Shown: piece by piece, positions 32,652 to 42,484 of the stretch
Numbering within the stretch: the stretch's first letter is position 1
Layout: every line of letters starts with the position of its first letter
Made by a program: the position numbers and the translations under genes
Notes under the pieces: generated by a model
What the model was told of the DNA's origin: nothing
What the model saw: the letters and a program-made list of their open reading frames with translations, nothing else
Databases searched by the model: none
NCBI RefSeq assembly: GCF_014698065.1
Contig: NZ_JACJSI010000056.1
Location: forward strand, 1-45,363
Length of the DNA stretch: 45,363 nt
Reading direction: 5' to 3'
From: Nostoc flagelliforme FACHB-838
Lineage (GTDB): Bacteria > Cyanobacteriota > Cyanobacteriia > Cyanobacteriales > Nostocaceae

Positions 32652-35216
32652 TTATTGTGCCCAAGCAATCAACCTTGGTTCATAAGGATTAGCTAAGTAT
32701 TGATTTTTCGGCAATACACGCAAAGACAAGCCTTGCAAACCAGAAGCGGTATAAGTGATATTACCCGTGTAAATACTCAATTGCTGTCCATCCTCGCCTT
32801 GGTAATCCATCACCACTGGCACAGCATTGACAATATCACCATTGGCATCGATTGCACCTTGATATAACTCCACCTGCACATCATCATTCGTCAAAGTTGC
32901 TAAGTCAACCTTGGCTTTAACAGCAACGGTTTGGTTAACCTCAATGTCTGAAGCTGCCGATACGTCAATATCTTTGATTTTGATGTTGAACCAGTGTTTG
33001 CCCAGTTTTTCTTTCCAAGCAGCTAGTTCTTTGGCTGGGGCATAGTTATCAACAGTCAGGGTATGATAGCGATCGCTAGCCGGGAAATAAGCTCTTTGTG
33101 CATATTCTCCTACCATCCGCGCTGTATTAAAGAATGGACAATTCAATCGAATTGCATCCTTCATTTTGGCAACCCACGGACGAGGCAAGCCATCACTATC
33201 ACGGTGTTCATAAAATAGCGGTACAACTTCCTTCTCTAACAATTCGTAGAGAGCATTTGCTTCTACTTCATCTTGATAGTTGGGATCGTCGTAATTCTCT
33301 CCATGTCCAATCGCCCAACCTGTGCGGACGTAATCAGCTTCATCCCACCAGCCATCTAGTACACTTAAATTTGGCAAGCCATTCATTGCGGCTTTCATGC
33401 CACTGGTACCAGAGGCTTCCCGTGGACGACGCGGTGTATTTAACCAAATATCGCAACCCGCAACCATCAACCGGGAGATGTGAATGTCGTAGTTGGGGAC
33501 AAAAACGACCTGCTTTTCTAAGTTTTGTTCGCGGATAAAGTGATTAATCTCGCGGATCAGTTCTTTACCGGGAATATCCTTAGGATGTGCCTTACCAGCA
33601 ATCACAAATTGCACTTTCCGGTGTTTATTAGCAAGCAAAAGCCGCTTAATGCGATCCAAATCACGCATCCAGAGGGTGGCGCGTTTGTAGGTGGCAAACC
33701 GACGGGCAAAGCCAATGGTGAAAGCGTAAGGATCTAAAACTTCTTGTGCCTGGATAATTTCGGAGGCGGAAGCGCCGCGATCGGTCAAATGCTTGACCAA
33801 ATGCTCTCGCACATACAAAATCATATCTAAGCGGCAGCGTTCGTGATTGCGCCACAATTCTTCATCGGGTATGGCGTCCATCCGATCCCACAATGGGCTA
33901 TCTGGTGGTGCTGATGACCAGTTGGGCCCGAGGTAGCGATCGTATAACTCTTGAGTAGATTTCGCAACACAACTCCGAGCGTGAACACCATTAGTAATTG
34001 CTGCGATCGGGACTTCCTCTACTGGCACATTTTGCCACAAGCCCTGGAACATTTGCCGCGACACCACACCATGCAGTTGGGCGACACCATTAGAAAATGT
34101 TGCCATCTTCAGCGCCAGCACCGCCATACTGAAAGGCCCAGATAAATCGCCTGTATTCTCGCGCCCCAGCCCTAAAAATTGCTCTTTCGGCAACCCAAAT
34201 ATCTCTGCATAGTACCCCAAGTAGTGCAGCATTTTGTCAGGAGCGAACAAGTCAATCCCTGCTGGTACTGGCGTGTGGGTAGTAAAGATATTACTAGAAG
34301 CCACCACCTGTTTAGCTTGGGGATAATTCAGTCCCTCTTCCTGAATCAGCAAGCGGATGCGTTCTAGGGCAGAGAAGGCGGCGTGGCCTTCATTCATGTG
34401 GTAAGCGGTGACTTTCAGCCCCAAAGCTTTAAGCATTTGCACACCACCGATCCCCAGCATAATTTCCTGGTGGATACGCATATCGATGTCGCCACCATAC
34501 AACTGGTCTGTGATGTCGTGGTCGTAAGTATTGTTTGGTTCAATGTTGGTGTCCATCAAATACAGGGGAACCGTTCCTACCTGTACGCGCCAAACTCTGG
34601 CATACACCTTGCGCCCTGGATAATCCACCGCAATCCGCAGTTCTGAACCGTCGGCATTGCGCTCTAGATGCAAGGGCATATTGTAAAAATCGTTGAGCAG
34701 GTAGCGTTCTTGCTGCCAGCCATCGGCATTGAGATACTGGGCAAAGTAGCCTTGCTGATACAGTAAACCTACGCCCACAAGGGGTAGCCCCAAGTCACTG
34801 GCAGATTTGAGGTGATCCCCCGCCAGAACACCCAAGCCCCCAGAATAGACGGGCAAACAATCTACAAGTCCAAATTCCGCCGAAAAATAAGCGTAGCATT
34901 CCTTTGGTTTCTGCTCCCGCTGTTTCTGATACCAGGTGCGCTCTTGCAAATAATCGTCTAACTGTCGGTCAGCTCGATCCATTTGCGCTAGAAAGCCTTC
35001 ATCCTCGACAACTTCCAGAAGCCGCGATTGAGAAATAGTACCCAACATTAACACTGGGTTATGATGGCTAGACTCCCACAGGTCAGAATCTAAGCGACGA
35101 AATAAATCTTTAGTGTCAACGTTCCAATCCCAGTGCAAGTTATATGCTAGCCGCCGTAGTGGTTCGAGCCGCGGCGGTAATGAAGGTGATACGTTAAACG
35201 TGCGAATTGGCTGCAT
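32652..35216 (-). CDS. glgP: Alpha-glucan phosphorylase (GT35)
   Basis: Encodes 854 aa from the ATG at 35216 (MQPIRTFNVSPSLPPRLEPL); a TTG 18 bp upstream is less likely. It cleaves terminal alpha-1,4 glucose from glycogen with phosphate, giving glucose 1-phosphate. The short alpha-glucan phosphorylase type is recognised by the N-terminal 'RLEPLRRLAYNLHWDWN' (DUF3417), 'YFSAEFGLVDCLPVYSGGLG', 'THTPVPAGIDLFAPD', and the pyridoxal-phosphate Lys in 'REASGTSGMKAAMNGLPNLS'. The bulk of the domain order is normal. Followed by a good terminator, so a single-gene transcript. In cyanobacteria it supports glycogen breakdown in the dark. Confidence 0.95.
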   Translation of the reverse strand: MQPIRTFNVSPSLPPRLEPLRRLAYNLHWDWNVDTKDLFRRLDSDLWESSHHNPVLMLGTISQSRLLEVVEDEGFLAQMDRADRQLDDYLQERTWYQKQREQKPKECYAYFSAEFGLVDCLPVYSGGLGVLAGDHLKSASDLGLPLVGVGLLYQQGYFAQYLNADGWQQERYLLNDFYNMPLHLERNADGSELRIAVDYPGRKVYARVWRVQVGTVPLYLMDTNIEPNNTYDHDITDQLYGGDIDMRIHQEIMLGIGGVQMLKALGLKVTAYHMNEGHAAFSALERIRLLIQEEGLNYPQAKQVVASSNIFTTHTPVPAGIDLFAPDKMLHYLGYYAEIFGLPKEQFLGLGRENTGDLSGPFSMAVLALKMATFSNGVAQLHGVVSRQMFQGLWQNVPVEEVPIAAITNGVHARSCVAKSTQELYDRYLGPNWSSAPPDSPLWDRMDAIPDEELWRNHERCRLDMILYVREHLVKHLTDRGASASEIIQAQEVLDPYAFTIGFARRFATYKRATLWMRDLDRIKRLLLANKHRKVQFVIAGKAHPKDIPGKELIREINHFIREQNLEKQVVFVPNYDIHISRLMVAGCDIWLNTPRRPREASGTSGMKAAMNGLPNLSVLDGWWDEADYVRTGWAIGHGENYDDPNYQDEVEANALYELLEKEVVPLFYEHRDSDGLPRPWVAKMKDAIRLNCPFFNTARMVGEYAQRAYFPASDRYHTLTVDNYAPAKELAAWKEKLGKHWFNIKIKDIDVSAASDIEVNQTVAVKAKVDLATLTNDDVQVELYQGAIDANGDIVNAVPVVMDYQGEDGQQLSIYTGNITYTASGLQGLSLRVLPKNQYLANPYEPRLIAWAQ

Positions 35217-35600
35217 AGGTTGGCAAAACTCCAAGTTTAGCTATGGTTATTGTTTACTCTCTTTACCAATGTTGCCAATTCTTTATACTGTATTTTGTGA
35301 AAAAGCGATGACTTTGTTAAGCATTGAGAATTTTTTTAACCTAGTTGCTAAAGTTTACACCAAGGCGTTTCTAATTCTATGCGTTACTCTCAGCCATGTA
35401 CTTGGTATATTAAGATTTAATCATTTACTGGTATCTATCACTTAAAAAAATCTAGTTTTAAATAAATAATTTATATTTATTTTACTATTGCTTCCGGGGA
35501 TCAATTCTAGAGTGTTGGCTGAGAGTGAAAATTCCTTATAGCTGCTTCTAGGAAAGTAAAATATTTAATTATTTTTTAAAAAAATTTCTCTATCAAAAAA

Positions 35601-35628
35601 GTAGGGTAGCACAGCTGTGTTACCCTAC
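35601..35628. repeat. Palindromic hairpin, 14-bp arms with one mismatch
   Basis: GTAGGGTAGCACAG followed directly by CTGTGTTACCCTAC. No U tract. A dispersed palindrome. Confidence 0.65.
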
Positions 35629-35766
35629 TCTGTGGTTAATTATTTTTTCTTTACCTTACCTGTACGTAAACCGCTATATGTAATTCTTCGGTTAAGACTG
35701 GTTTAAGGTTAGGCAGAGGCGTAGCCTCTCATAGACATTGCCTAAAATTGGATCGTCTAAAAACTG

Positions 35767-35831
35767 TACCAAGCAGTTAACCAGGAAAAGCAATGCCTGC
35801 GGCGGGCTACACCTACGCTAACTGCTTGGTA
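35767..35831. repeat. Inverted-repeat-bounded element, 13-bp perfect arms
   Basis: TACCAAGCAGTTA at 35767-35779 and TAACTGCTTGGTA at 35819-35831. The interior ('aatgcctgcggcgggctaca') is a separate dispersed repeat that has a diverged relative near 45155-45180 ('gatgcctaggttgggctaca'). Confidence 0.7.
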
Positions 35832-35878
35832 TTAAATATTAGCGCTAAACCAGGAAAATAACTGAGCAACGTATTATT

Positions 35879-36202
35879 TTATGCACCTAGTGAAGGCTGA
35901 TCTTTAGTATTTTTGGTCATCGACAGAGCTACAGCTGCTGCATACGCAATCTCCGCTGCCATTTGATAAGCAAGTTTGATACTTGATGAAGTGTCCTTGG
36001 CTTTAGGAGATAGAGAAGCTTTTTTTCGGCGCGACTCTTGTTTGACATCACCAGCTGCAATAGCTCGCTGTAAAATGATCCAGGCATCTAGGTCTTCTGA
36101 GTCATAATTACTTTGAAGCTGCGATCGCACTTTATCTTCTGCTACAACACTTAGATAGCCGCTAGTTAGAGCTTCTTGCACAATATCTTTAATTAAAGCC
36201 AT
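35879..36202 (-). CDS. Cyanobacterial hypothetical protein
   Basis: Encodes 107 aa from the ATG at 36202 (MALIKDIVQEALTSGYLSVV). Helical and charged, with Lys/Arg-rich 'QESRRKKASLSPKAK' in the middle. 'AYQMAAEIAYAAAVALSM' near the C terminus is an Ala-rich amphipathic helix, not convincingly membrane-spanning. No domain recognised. Upstream (36350-36371) lies a sequence nearly identical to one upstream of the beta-barrel-like gene at 43.1 kb. Confidence 0.55.
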   Translation of the reverse strand: MALIKDIVQEALTSGYLSVVAEDKVRSQLQSNYDSEDLDAWIILQRAIAAGDVKQESRRKKASLSPKAKDTSSSIKLAYQMAAEIAYAAAVALSMTKNTKDQPSLGA

Positions 36203-37646
36203 AATTTGAACCAAGTGTGTGAGTTAAAACCGATACCTCAATTTGGGGAATTTAATGCTGTTTTGTGGACTTCTCCTAGAAACTAAGCTAAGTTTTAGCT
36301 TTCTCTACAATAAAATTTATAACGAGTAGTACCAAGCACGCATCACCCGCTTGGCTCACCCGAATGGGTGATATACAAATTTTCAGTAATACGGAAGAGG
36401 AAAATTTTTAGATTTTTCAAGAATAGGGTGTCATCAGTATAGTAGATATCATTCTGAATTTCACACAAGATCATAAAATTACTTGGGCAAGCAACGCTAG
36501 AAATATAAACAAAAATGCCAATGCCAAGTAACTGACGACAGCATTTTTTTCTCCTCGCCCTTAAAGGATTTTGTCTAAGTGTATAAACTTATTATAAAGT
36601 AGCGATTGCTCTAGGAAAAAAACTAACTTATTTCCATCATTCTCATCAACAAGCGACCTGACGATCTACTTATTTCATGAGAATGTTCCACTAAAAATAA
36701 AATGTGTTATCGTTGAAAACAATTGTTATTAAAAGTTATTCATGTAATTAAAAACGTGAATTGGTTAGTTTGTAAATCATCCGTGTGCAACATGATTGGA
36801 GCAGCATACTCTAGAAATTCGTTGCAAGAAAGCCGTCATAGCAGTCGGGGAAGCGCTTACTTATTTGCACCGATGGTTAACTTCAATGTGATGGCTGATG
36901 TGGGAGATAATCCACCCTAATTGGATTTGTTAGGCACAAATACCCAGAAAAATCTAACAATAATTACATTGTCATACTAGGCATAAATTTTATCTAAATT
37001 TTGAATATAGTCTAGTTAAATGTATTTTTTGTTGCAAAATAGTTTGTGAAACTGAGTTGTTTCAAGAGAATAAAGCTGCTTGTAAATAAGTGGCTTTAAG
37101 GTAAACAAGTCTATTCCTAGTTGAATAACAAGCTTTTCAAATTTGCCAGATAACCAAAACAGTAGCCAATCTAAATCAGCAAATTTCCCCATTAGACAAT
37201 TTAATAGTCTGAGATTTGACCCTCTAATGCACTGAAATTGTTCCGTTAATTGCTTGCTTTGGTGAAAAATAAGCCAAACTTTTATGAATATATAGTACAA
37301 AAGTTCTAGTACAATGTAGTGGAAGTTTGCCAACCTTTAAGCAGTTGAACAACTTGTTATTAAAATGGTAGTTGGATTTACGACGTACTGTACTAGCCAC
37401 TTCAAGCAATTAATTGTGCATATCAATTGAGCGATTCTACACATCTCAGTTCCAGATCGTTCACATAATCAAACTCTGGTTTTTCAAATATTGGAAAACA
37501 TCTCAGAAATATGGGGAAGTTTCAGTGACACAGTTAATTTTACTTCTGTGTCAGCGGATACTGATTGATACTTTTGGTATTGCTCAGAAGATTAGGATAC
37601 AGCCAAAACAACTGCCAACAATAATTGATTGAAGAGATATATAGCC
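36203..37646. other. 1.4-kb region without a supportable gene
   Basis: AT-rich. It contains the motif at 36350-36371 that recurs at 43185-43206. Reading frames of 60-105 codons on both strands were examined: they start at weak codons, have unusual composition and no recognisable family. A 43-codon frame (ATG about 36792) was also inspected without success. Confidence 0.4.
36350..36371. promoter_or_regulatory. Motif shared with 43185-43206, upstream of a hypothetical gene
   Basis: CTTGGCTCACCC followed by GAATGGGTGA, 20 of 22 bases identical to 43185-43206. It lies about 150 bp upstream of the gene start at 36202. It could be a regulator site or a dispersed repeat. Confidence 0.4.
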
Positions 37647-38342
37647 ATGCATAACAAGCAATACCTTTCAAAATTGCAGCGCATGCAAGAACTTTTAGTA
37701 ACAACAGTGTTAGGAGATATCCCGACACTTATGCTAGGGTCAAAGTTGCGTAATTTGGGATATCGTAGTATTTTCGCCCACATAGGCAGCCAAGTATATA
37801 TTCAAAATGGTGTTGAATTTAACGGTAGTTCTTGTATTGAGATAGGCAGTGGAGTCTATATTTTCAAGGGTGTGCGGATGGATGCTAGAGGACATAAAAA
37901 TAATAAAATTCATCTAGGAAATAAAGTTGCTATTGAGCGTAACGTTGATATAGGGTGTTTGGAAAATACATCAATATCTATTGATGAACACACCTTTATT
38001 GCTCCCAATGTGTGTATTGAGGGACCAGGAGACATTAAAATTGGTAAATACTGCTTGATTGCTGCAAACTCAGGGATATATGCCAATAATCATAATTTTG
38101 CCGATCCGATAGAGCCGATTAAATATCAAGGTGTTACTCGCAAGGGAATTGTAATTGAAGATGATTGTTGGCTAGGGCATGGAGTAACAGTATTAGATGG
38201 CGTTACTATTGGCAAAGGCAGTGTTATTGGTGCGGGAGCAGTTGTCAATAAAGATATTCCTCCTTTCTCCGTTGCTGTAGGCATACCTGCACGAGTAATT
38301 AAAAACCGAATTAGCAAAGACTTAAGCATTACTTCAAGCTGA
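37647..38342 (+). CDS. Hexapeptide-repeat (left-handed beta-helix) acyltransferase
   Basis: Encodes 231 aa from the ATG at 37647 (MHNKQYLSKL); a TTG 18 bp upstream is rejected. The left-handed beta-helix is shown by repeating hexapeptides: 'IEIGSGVYIFKGVRMDARGH', 'IHLGNKVAIERNVDIGC', 'ISIDEHTFIAPNVCIEG', 'IKIGKYCLIAANSGIY'. 'NNHNFADPIEPI' and 'IEDDCWLGHGVTVLDGV' with 'GKGSVIGAGAVV' and 'VAVGIPARVIKNR' give the trimeric acetyltransferase signature of WcaF/Maa type. It probably O-acetylates polysaccharide or LPS sugars. Downstream are dispersed repeats. Confidence 0.9.
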   Translation: MHNKQYLSKLQRMQELLVTTVLGDIPTLMLGSKLRNLGYRSIFAHIGSQVYIQNGVEFNGSSCIEIGSGVYIFKGVRMDARGHKNNKIHLGNKVAIERNVDIGCLENTSISIDEHTFIAPNVCIEGPGDIKIGKYCLIAANSGIYANNHNFADPIEPIKYQGVTRKGIVIEDDCWLGHGVTVLDGVTIGKGSVIGAGAVVNKDIPPFSVAVGIPARVIKNRISKDLSITSS

Positions 38343-38858
38343 AAAATAAGAGATTGGCGACACTTCTCTTTGAGAGGCTGCACGTAGCTTGCTTCCACGT
38401 TCGCGTAGCGTCCCGTAGGGAAGTGGTACGACATGGTTCGACTACGCTCACCAGCCGCGGTAGTTGAGCGCAGTCGAAACTTAGTGCAGACGCTCGTGCC
38501 TCGCTAACGCTGCGCTATCGCTGGGGATTGGGGACAAGGAGAATTATTTCCTGTAACCGATACCCTCTAACCTCTACCCTTTTTTTAAGAAACTTTTGCC
38601 GTTAGTGAACGTCACAAGAGTAAACAATCTCTGAGTTATTTCTTGGGGTCATCTGAAAGTCAGACAGCTGACATCTTGCACCATTTTCAATAACCGTAAG
38701 GTAGACACTGCTAGTACCTAATCCTAAGTCCCCACTCCCAAATCCCCAGAGTCCTCTAAAAAGGGACGAGATTTGGGTAATATAAAGTAGCTATCTTTTC
38801 TGCATAGCAGATCCTGAAAGAAAAGCTCTCTTTGTTTTACCCAGTTGGAGATATTTCT
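38343..38858. repeat. Dispersed repeat cluster upstream of psbI
   Basis: 'gcacgtagcttgcttccacg', an inverted pair around 'ggttcgactacgctcaccag' and 'gttgagcgcagtcgaaac', and 'gctaacgctgcgctatcgct' fill the first 180 bp. No tRNA despite the 'GGTTCGA'. The psbI promoter must lie in the last 100 bp: a TAATAT near 38779 is a possible -10. Confidence 0.55.
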
Positions 38859-38975
38859 ATGCTGACTTTAAAAATCGCTGTTTATATTGTTGTTGCCTTC
38901 TTTGTAGCTATCTTCATCTTCGGATTTTTGTCGAACGATCCCGCTCGTAACCCCGGTCGCCGGGACTTAGAGTAA
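38859..38975 (+). CDS. psbI: Photosystem II reaction centre protein PsbI
   Basis: Encodes 38 aa: MLTLKIAVYIVVAFFVAIFI then FGFLSNDPARNPGRRDLE, the conserved PsbI sequence. A single membrane helix stands next to D1 in the photosystem II core and helps its assembly and stability. GGAG lies 8 bp upstream of the ATG (38847-38850). It is monocistronic, followed by a strong terminator at 39029-39059. It fills the gap between the acyltransferase and the lptD-like gene. Confidence 0.97.
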   Translation: MLTLKIAVYIVVAFFVAIFIFGFLSNDPARNPGRRDLE

Positions 38976-39028
38976 AAGGCCGATAAATCATCCGCGACTT
39001 TGGAAGACGGAAAATACTAAACGCCATA

Positions 39029-39059
39029 GAAACTTACTAACTTTCGCTTAGTAAGTTTC
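39029..39059 (+). terminator. Intrinsic terminator of psbI
   Basis: GAAACTTACTAA, a 7-base loop, TTAGTAAGTTTC, then 'ttcttcc'. 12-bp perfect stem, about 55 bp beyond the psbI stop codon. The T tract is modest. Confidence 0.75.
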
Positions 39060-39111
39060 TTCCTCCAGGTAGCTTGCTCTAGGTAGCAGAAGGCAACAGT
39101 CGGAAGGCAGA

Positions 39112-42063
39112 ATGTATGTTTTATCCTTCCCTTCGTTATTTGGCTGTTTGTTAGCCCGATTTTGCTCAAATATGCTTCATCCAGTTCTGCCACCCGATCC
39201 GCCTCCTATCGTCGAATCTTTACAAACTGTAAATCCCGCCTCATCTGCTAGTCATACTAATTTTCTTTCAGGTGTAGATACTGGAATACATGAAAAGACA
39301 GACAAATCCAAGCAGCCCAAGGTTTTGGCTCAGTTGCCAATTGCAGGTAACATCAAGAGTGATCCGCAATTGTCAACTCCCCTCAACTCAACTCAGGATG
39401 ACTTGGTAGTAGCCGAAACTTCCTCTGTACCTCATTCCCCAGAAACCTTTCCACCAGAAACTTCCCCACTCGCCAATTCTGGAAGTGCTGCGCTTTTGGG
39501 GCAGTCGCTAGTCGTTGGTTATCCTACGCAGGAGGCTACAACCTCTAATCGCCAAGATAAAGAAGACACAAAGACAAGTTCGAGCGTCGGTGTACAGCGC
39601 TCGGAAATTCTCTTAATGTCGGCGTTGCGTAAACAAAAGGCTCAAAGGGAAGCTACTGCGTTGCCAATAAAAGTTGCAGCGGAGGTTTCCGACCTAGACG
39701 CAAAAAGTGAACCTGCTCAAAAACTCGCTCAGCGAGGTCTAACGACAAGCCGCTTTGCGTCTACGCTAGATCCAAACTCTAGTAATGCAGAAAAACAAAC
39801 CTTTTTGGATAGTAACTTTAGCTATAGAGTTTCCCCAAATCCCCTTGTCACCAAATCTCCGCTTCCTCTTCAAATTGCCCCAAGTGTCACAAACCAGGAC
39901 AAGTTAGTCGAGTCCAAGGGGGAAATTTTAGCTGAGAAGTTAATCCAACAAAAACAGCAGCCTGATATTCCTGCACAACAGTCTCCACAAGAAAAAAATA
40001 TCTCTGTATCTGCTGCTGATCTAACACCTAATTCTCAATCAGTACAAAATTTTATAAAATTCAAGTCTCGTAACCCCGCAAACCAACTCTCAACGCCCAT
40101 CACTGTAGAATTTAAGTCCCAAGTCCAACAACAAAGCCAAGTACCAACGCCTACACCAGAGGCTAACACCACTAATCAGCCACAAAGTCAACCTGGTACA
40201 ACTGCGCCCGCTAGACCAAGAATTGTAGAAGTAACTTCCGATCGGCAAGAGTATGACGAGAAACAGCGAATTATTACAGCTGTAGGTAATGTAATTGTGC
40301 GATTTGATGGGGCGGTGGTGGATGCCGATCGCCTGCAAGTCAATTTGGACAACTTGATTGCTGCCGGGGAAGGCAACGTAACTTTAACACGGGGCGATCA
40401 GATACTGCGTGGACAACGCTTTACCTATAACTTTGTTCAAGATAGTGGGGAACTGGAAAATGGTAGAGGAGAAATTTACGTCCCTTCAACACAAACAGAT
40501 TTTGCTTTCTCACAGACTGATGTAACTGCTGGTGGAGTTCCAAGACGGCCGCCAAGCGATCGCATTAGAGCCAATCAGCCCCTTTCCGGTGTCAGCAGTC
40601 CTGGAGGAATTGATTTTGCATTTGGTGGTCAGTCAGATGCGAGCAACATCGCGCCACCGAAAACAGGGGGTGTAGTCAATCGGCTCAGGTTTGAAGCTGA
40701 AAACATTGACTTCTATCCGCAAGGCTGGCAAGCAAGAGATGTCCGCATCACCAATGATCCTTTTTCGCCCCCAGAACTAGAGTTGCGTGCAGATACAGTA
40801 ACTCTGACGCGAGAATCACCCTTGGTAGACCGCATCAGGACACAGAACCAGCGTTTGGTATTGGATCAAAGAATCTCCTTACCAATTCCGGTGAATGAGC
40901 GGACTATTGACCGTCGGGAGCGGGATGTTACACCTGCAATTGTCTCCCCTGGCTATGATGGAGAAGATCGGGGTGGTTTGTATATTGAGCGTGGCTTTCC
41001 AGTGATCGATACAGAGCAGACACGCTGGACGATTACGCCCCAGTTGCTAGTACAGAGAGCTGTGCAAGAAGGCACGAGTGACTTAGGCGCACTGTTTGCT
41101 GCCAAGACAAAGATAAATTCTGTTTTGAGTCCACGAGCAGTAGTTGAGGGGAGTGGGGAGTTAACTAGTTTTAACTTGGACAAGGTGGAAGATAATTTGC
41201 GGGCGAGGTTAGGATTGCGCCAGATATTAGGCGATTCCCTTCCCCACATATTAAATCTGGAGTATGGCTACCGCGATCGTTTTTATAACGGTACTCTCGG
41301 CTTTCAAACTGTCCAAAGCAGTCTTGGCGGCATTGTTACCTCTCCTGTAATTCCTTTAGGCAGGAGTGGCATCAATCTCACTTATCAGGCAAGCGCTCGA
41401 TATATCAATGCCAACACCGACCGCCAAGACTTATTAGAACCATTGCGGGAAAACGATCGCATCTCACTAGGGCGTTTACAAAGCAGCGCTATCCTCAGTA
41501 CTGGGGTGTTCCTATGGCAGGGAAAACCATTACCAGCCACTGCCACAGAGGGATTACGATACACGGCTAACCCTGTAGTTCCTTACTTGCAAGCAGTCGC
41601 TAGCCTCACAGGTACTAGCAGTTATTACACCAATGGTGATAACCAAAGTACTATAACTGGTACAATTGGCTTACTAGGGCAAATTGGTCATTTTTCTCGA
41701 CCTTTTTTCGACTATACCGCCTTTAATATTAGTTTCTCTCAAGGCTTAAATAGCGGGTTATCACCTTTTTTGTTTGACCGCTCCGTTGATAACAAAGTGT
41801 TGACTGCGGGAATATCACAGCAAATCTATGGCCCTTTTCGCTTAGGCTTTCAGACGTCTATTAACTTGGATACTGGTATAGAAACTAGCACAGATTACAT
41901 TTTGGAATATAGCCGTCGCACCTATGGCATCACCTTGCGTTACAATCCAGTGTTGGAGTTAGGCGGCATCAGCTTCCGAATTAGTGATTTTAACTGGGGT
42001 GGTGGCACTGATCCATTTTCGGAAGTTAAGCCAGTAGTAGGAGGCGTGCAACAGGATTATTAA
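39112..42063 (+). CDS. LptD/OstA-like outer-membrane protein (cyanobacterial, DUF3769)
   Basis: Encodes 983 aa. A hydrophobic start (MYVLSFPSLFGCLLARFCSN) precedes a Ser/Pro/Gln-rich low-complexity region of about 350 residues. Next comes the OstA/LptA-like domain: 'IVEVTSDRQEYDEKQRIITA' near residue 370, then 'VGNVIVRFDGAVVDADRLQV' and 'GEGNVTLTRGDQILRGQRFT'. The C-terminal 350-400 residues are beta-strand-rich, as in an outer-membrane barrel, and belong to the DUF3769-type cyanobacterial LptD. It inserts LPS into the outer leaflet with LptE, or its functional equivalent. A dispersed repeat is inserted in frame at codons about 204-219. Confidence 0.88.
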   Translation: MYVLSFPSLFGCLLARFCSNMLHPVLPPDPPPIVESLQTVNPASSASHTNFLSGVDTGIHEKTDKSKQPKVLAQLPIAGNIKSDPQLSTPLNSTQDDLVVAETSSVPHSPETFPPETSPLANSGSAALLGQSLVVGYPTQEATTSNRQDKEDTKTSSSVGVQRSEILLMSALRKQKAQREATALPIKVAAEVSDLDAKSEPAQKLAQRGLTTSRFASTLDPNSSNAEKQTFLDSNFSYRVSPNPLVTKSPLPLQIAPSVTNQDKLVESKGEILAEKLIQQKQQPDIPAQQSPQEKNISVSAADLTPNSQSVQNFIKFKSRNPANQLSTPITVEFKSQVQQQSQVPTPTPEANTTNQPQSQPGTTAPARPRIVEVTSDRQEYDEKQRIITAVGNVIVRFDGAVVDADRLQVNLDNLIAAGEGNVTLTRGDQILRGQRFTYNFVQDSGELENGRGEIYVPSTQTDFAFSQTDVTAGGVPRRPPSDRIRANQPLSGVSSPGGIDFAFGGQSDASNIAPPKTGGVVNRLRFEAENIDFYPQGWQARDVRITNDPFSPPELELRADTVTLTRESPLVDRIRTQNQRLVLDQRISLPIPVNERTIDRRERDVTPAIVSPGYDGEDRGGLYIERGFPVIDTEQTRWTITPQLLVQRAVQEGTSDLGALFAAKTKINSVLSPRAVVEGSGELTSFNLDKVEDNLRARLGLRQILGDSLPHILNLEYGYRDRFYNGTLGFQTVQSSLGGIVTSPVIPLGRSGINLTYQASARYINANTDRQDLLEPLRENDRISLGRLQSSAILSTGVFLWQGKPLPATATEGLRYTANPVVPYLQAVASLTGTSSYYTNGDNQSTITGTIGLLGQIGHFSRPFFDYTAFNISFSQGLNSGLSPFLFDRSVDNKVLTAGISQQIYGPFRLGFQTSINLDTGIETSTDYILEYSRRTYGITLRYNPVLELGGISFRISDFNWGGGTDPFSEVKPVVGGVQQDY
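39724..39767. repeat. Dispersed repeat inserted in frame in the lptD-like gene
   Basis: 'ctcgctcagcgaggtctaac' followed by 'caagccgctttgcgtctacg', coding LAQRGLTTSRFAST. The second block matches, with a 1-base difference in spacing, the repeat in the DUF429 gene at 32049-32070. Both insertions keep the reading frame. Confidence 0.65.
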
Positions 42064-42366
42064 TTAGTTAATGGAATCACTCTCGCGCCGGGGAAACTTT
42101 ATCGCCCTAACTTCCGAATAAGTTGATGCATTACTAGGTATTCTCAGCTTGGCATAGTCGCCGCTGAGTTGAACACATGAGGGTGGTTGGTGTAGGGTTG
42201 TACAGCACCTTTGAACTGCGGCTTGGTACTCTCGCCATTGCTTGCGGATTGAAATACTTGTTGCATTATCACCTAAATCAGAAAATTTTAGTCCCGCTCG
42301 AATCAGCCAAGATTCTACATCAGTTGTTTCACCAAGTATTTGTGAAATCTGATTAATCTTTTCCAT
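42064..42366 (-). CDS. Small cyanobacterial hypothetical protein
   Basis: Encodes 100 aa from the ATG at 42366 (MEKINQISQILGETTDVESW); a GTG 27 bp upstream adds nine basic residues. Mostly helical, with no signal peptide and two adjacent Cys ('QRCCTTLHQPPSCV', three Cys in total). 'ESWLIRAGLKFSDLGD' has a helix-turn feel but no known DNA-binding pattern. Convergent with the lptD-like gene, stop codons abutting. Not recognised. Confidence 0.5.
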   Translation of the reverse strand: MEKINQISQILGETTDVESWLIRAGLKFSDLGDNATSISIRKQWREYQAAVQRCCTTLHQPPSCVQLSGDYAKLRIPSNASTYSEVRAIKFPRRESDSIN

Positions 42367-42484
42367 AAGTAATCTCTTAATACGTGTATTCACAATTGCT
42401 CATTTCACTCTAAGAGAAACTTTGAATACTAACCAATATAATTTTTTCTCAAAATCATAAACAAAAATGATTAAAAAAAAGAGT

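Larger units (their letters stand above)
35235..35878. other. Gene-free region with palindromes
   Basis: About 640 bp upstream of glgP and downstream of the next minus-strand gene. It holds two palindromic repeats (35601-35628 and 35767-35831, listed separately). The reading frames seen on the plus strand are short, hydrophobic and AT-rich, and were rejected. Confidence 0.5.

Noticed and set aside
36723..36920. 65-codon frame on the plus strand, with an internal ATG giving 43 codons (MIGAAYSRNSLQESRHSSRG...)
   Set aside because: Composition and absence of a recognisable family or ribosome-binding site; lies in an AT-rich region full of chance frames.
37016..37409. Overlapping minus-strand frames of 61-105 codons
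   Set aside because: Rich in Leu/Phe/Lys/Tyr as expected from translating AT-rich DNA, mutually overlapping, and no family resemblance.
38430..38480. 'ggttcgactacgctcacca', resembling a tRNA T-loop and CCA end
   Set aside because: No acceptor stem or other tRNA arms; part of a known type of dispersed inverted repeat.
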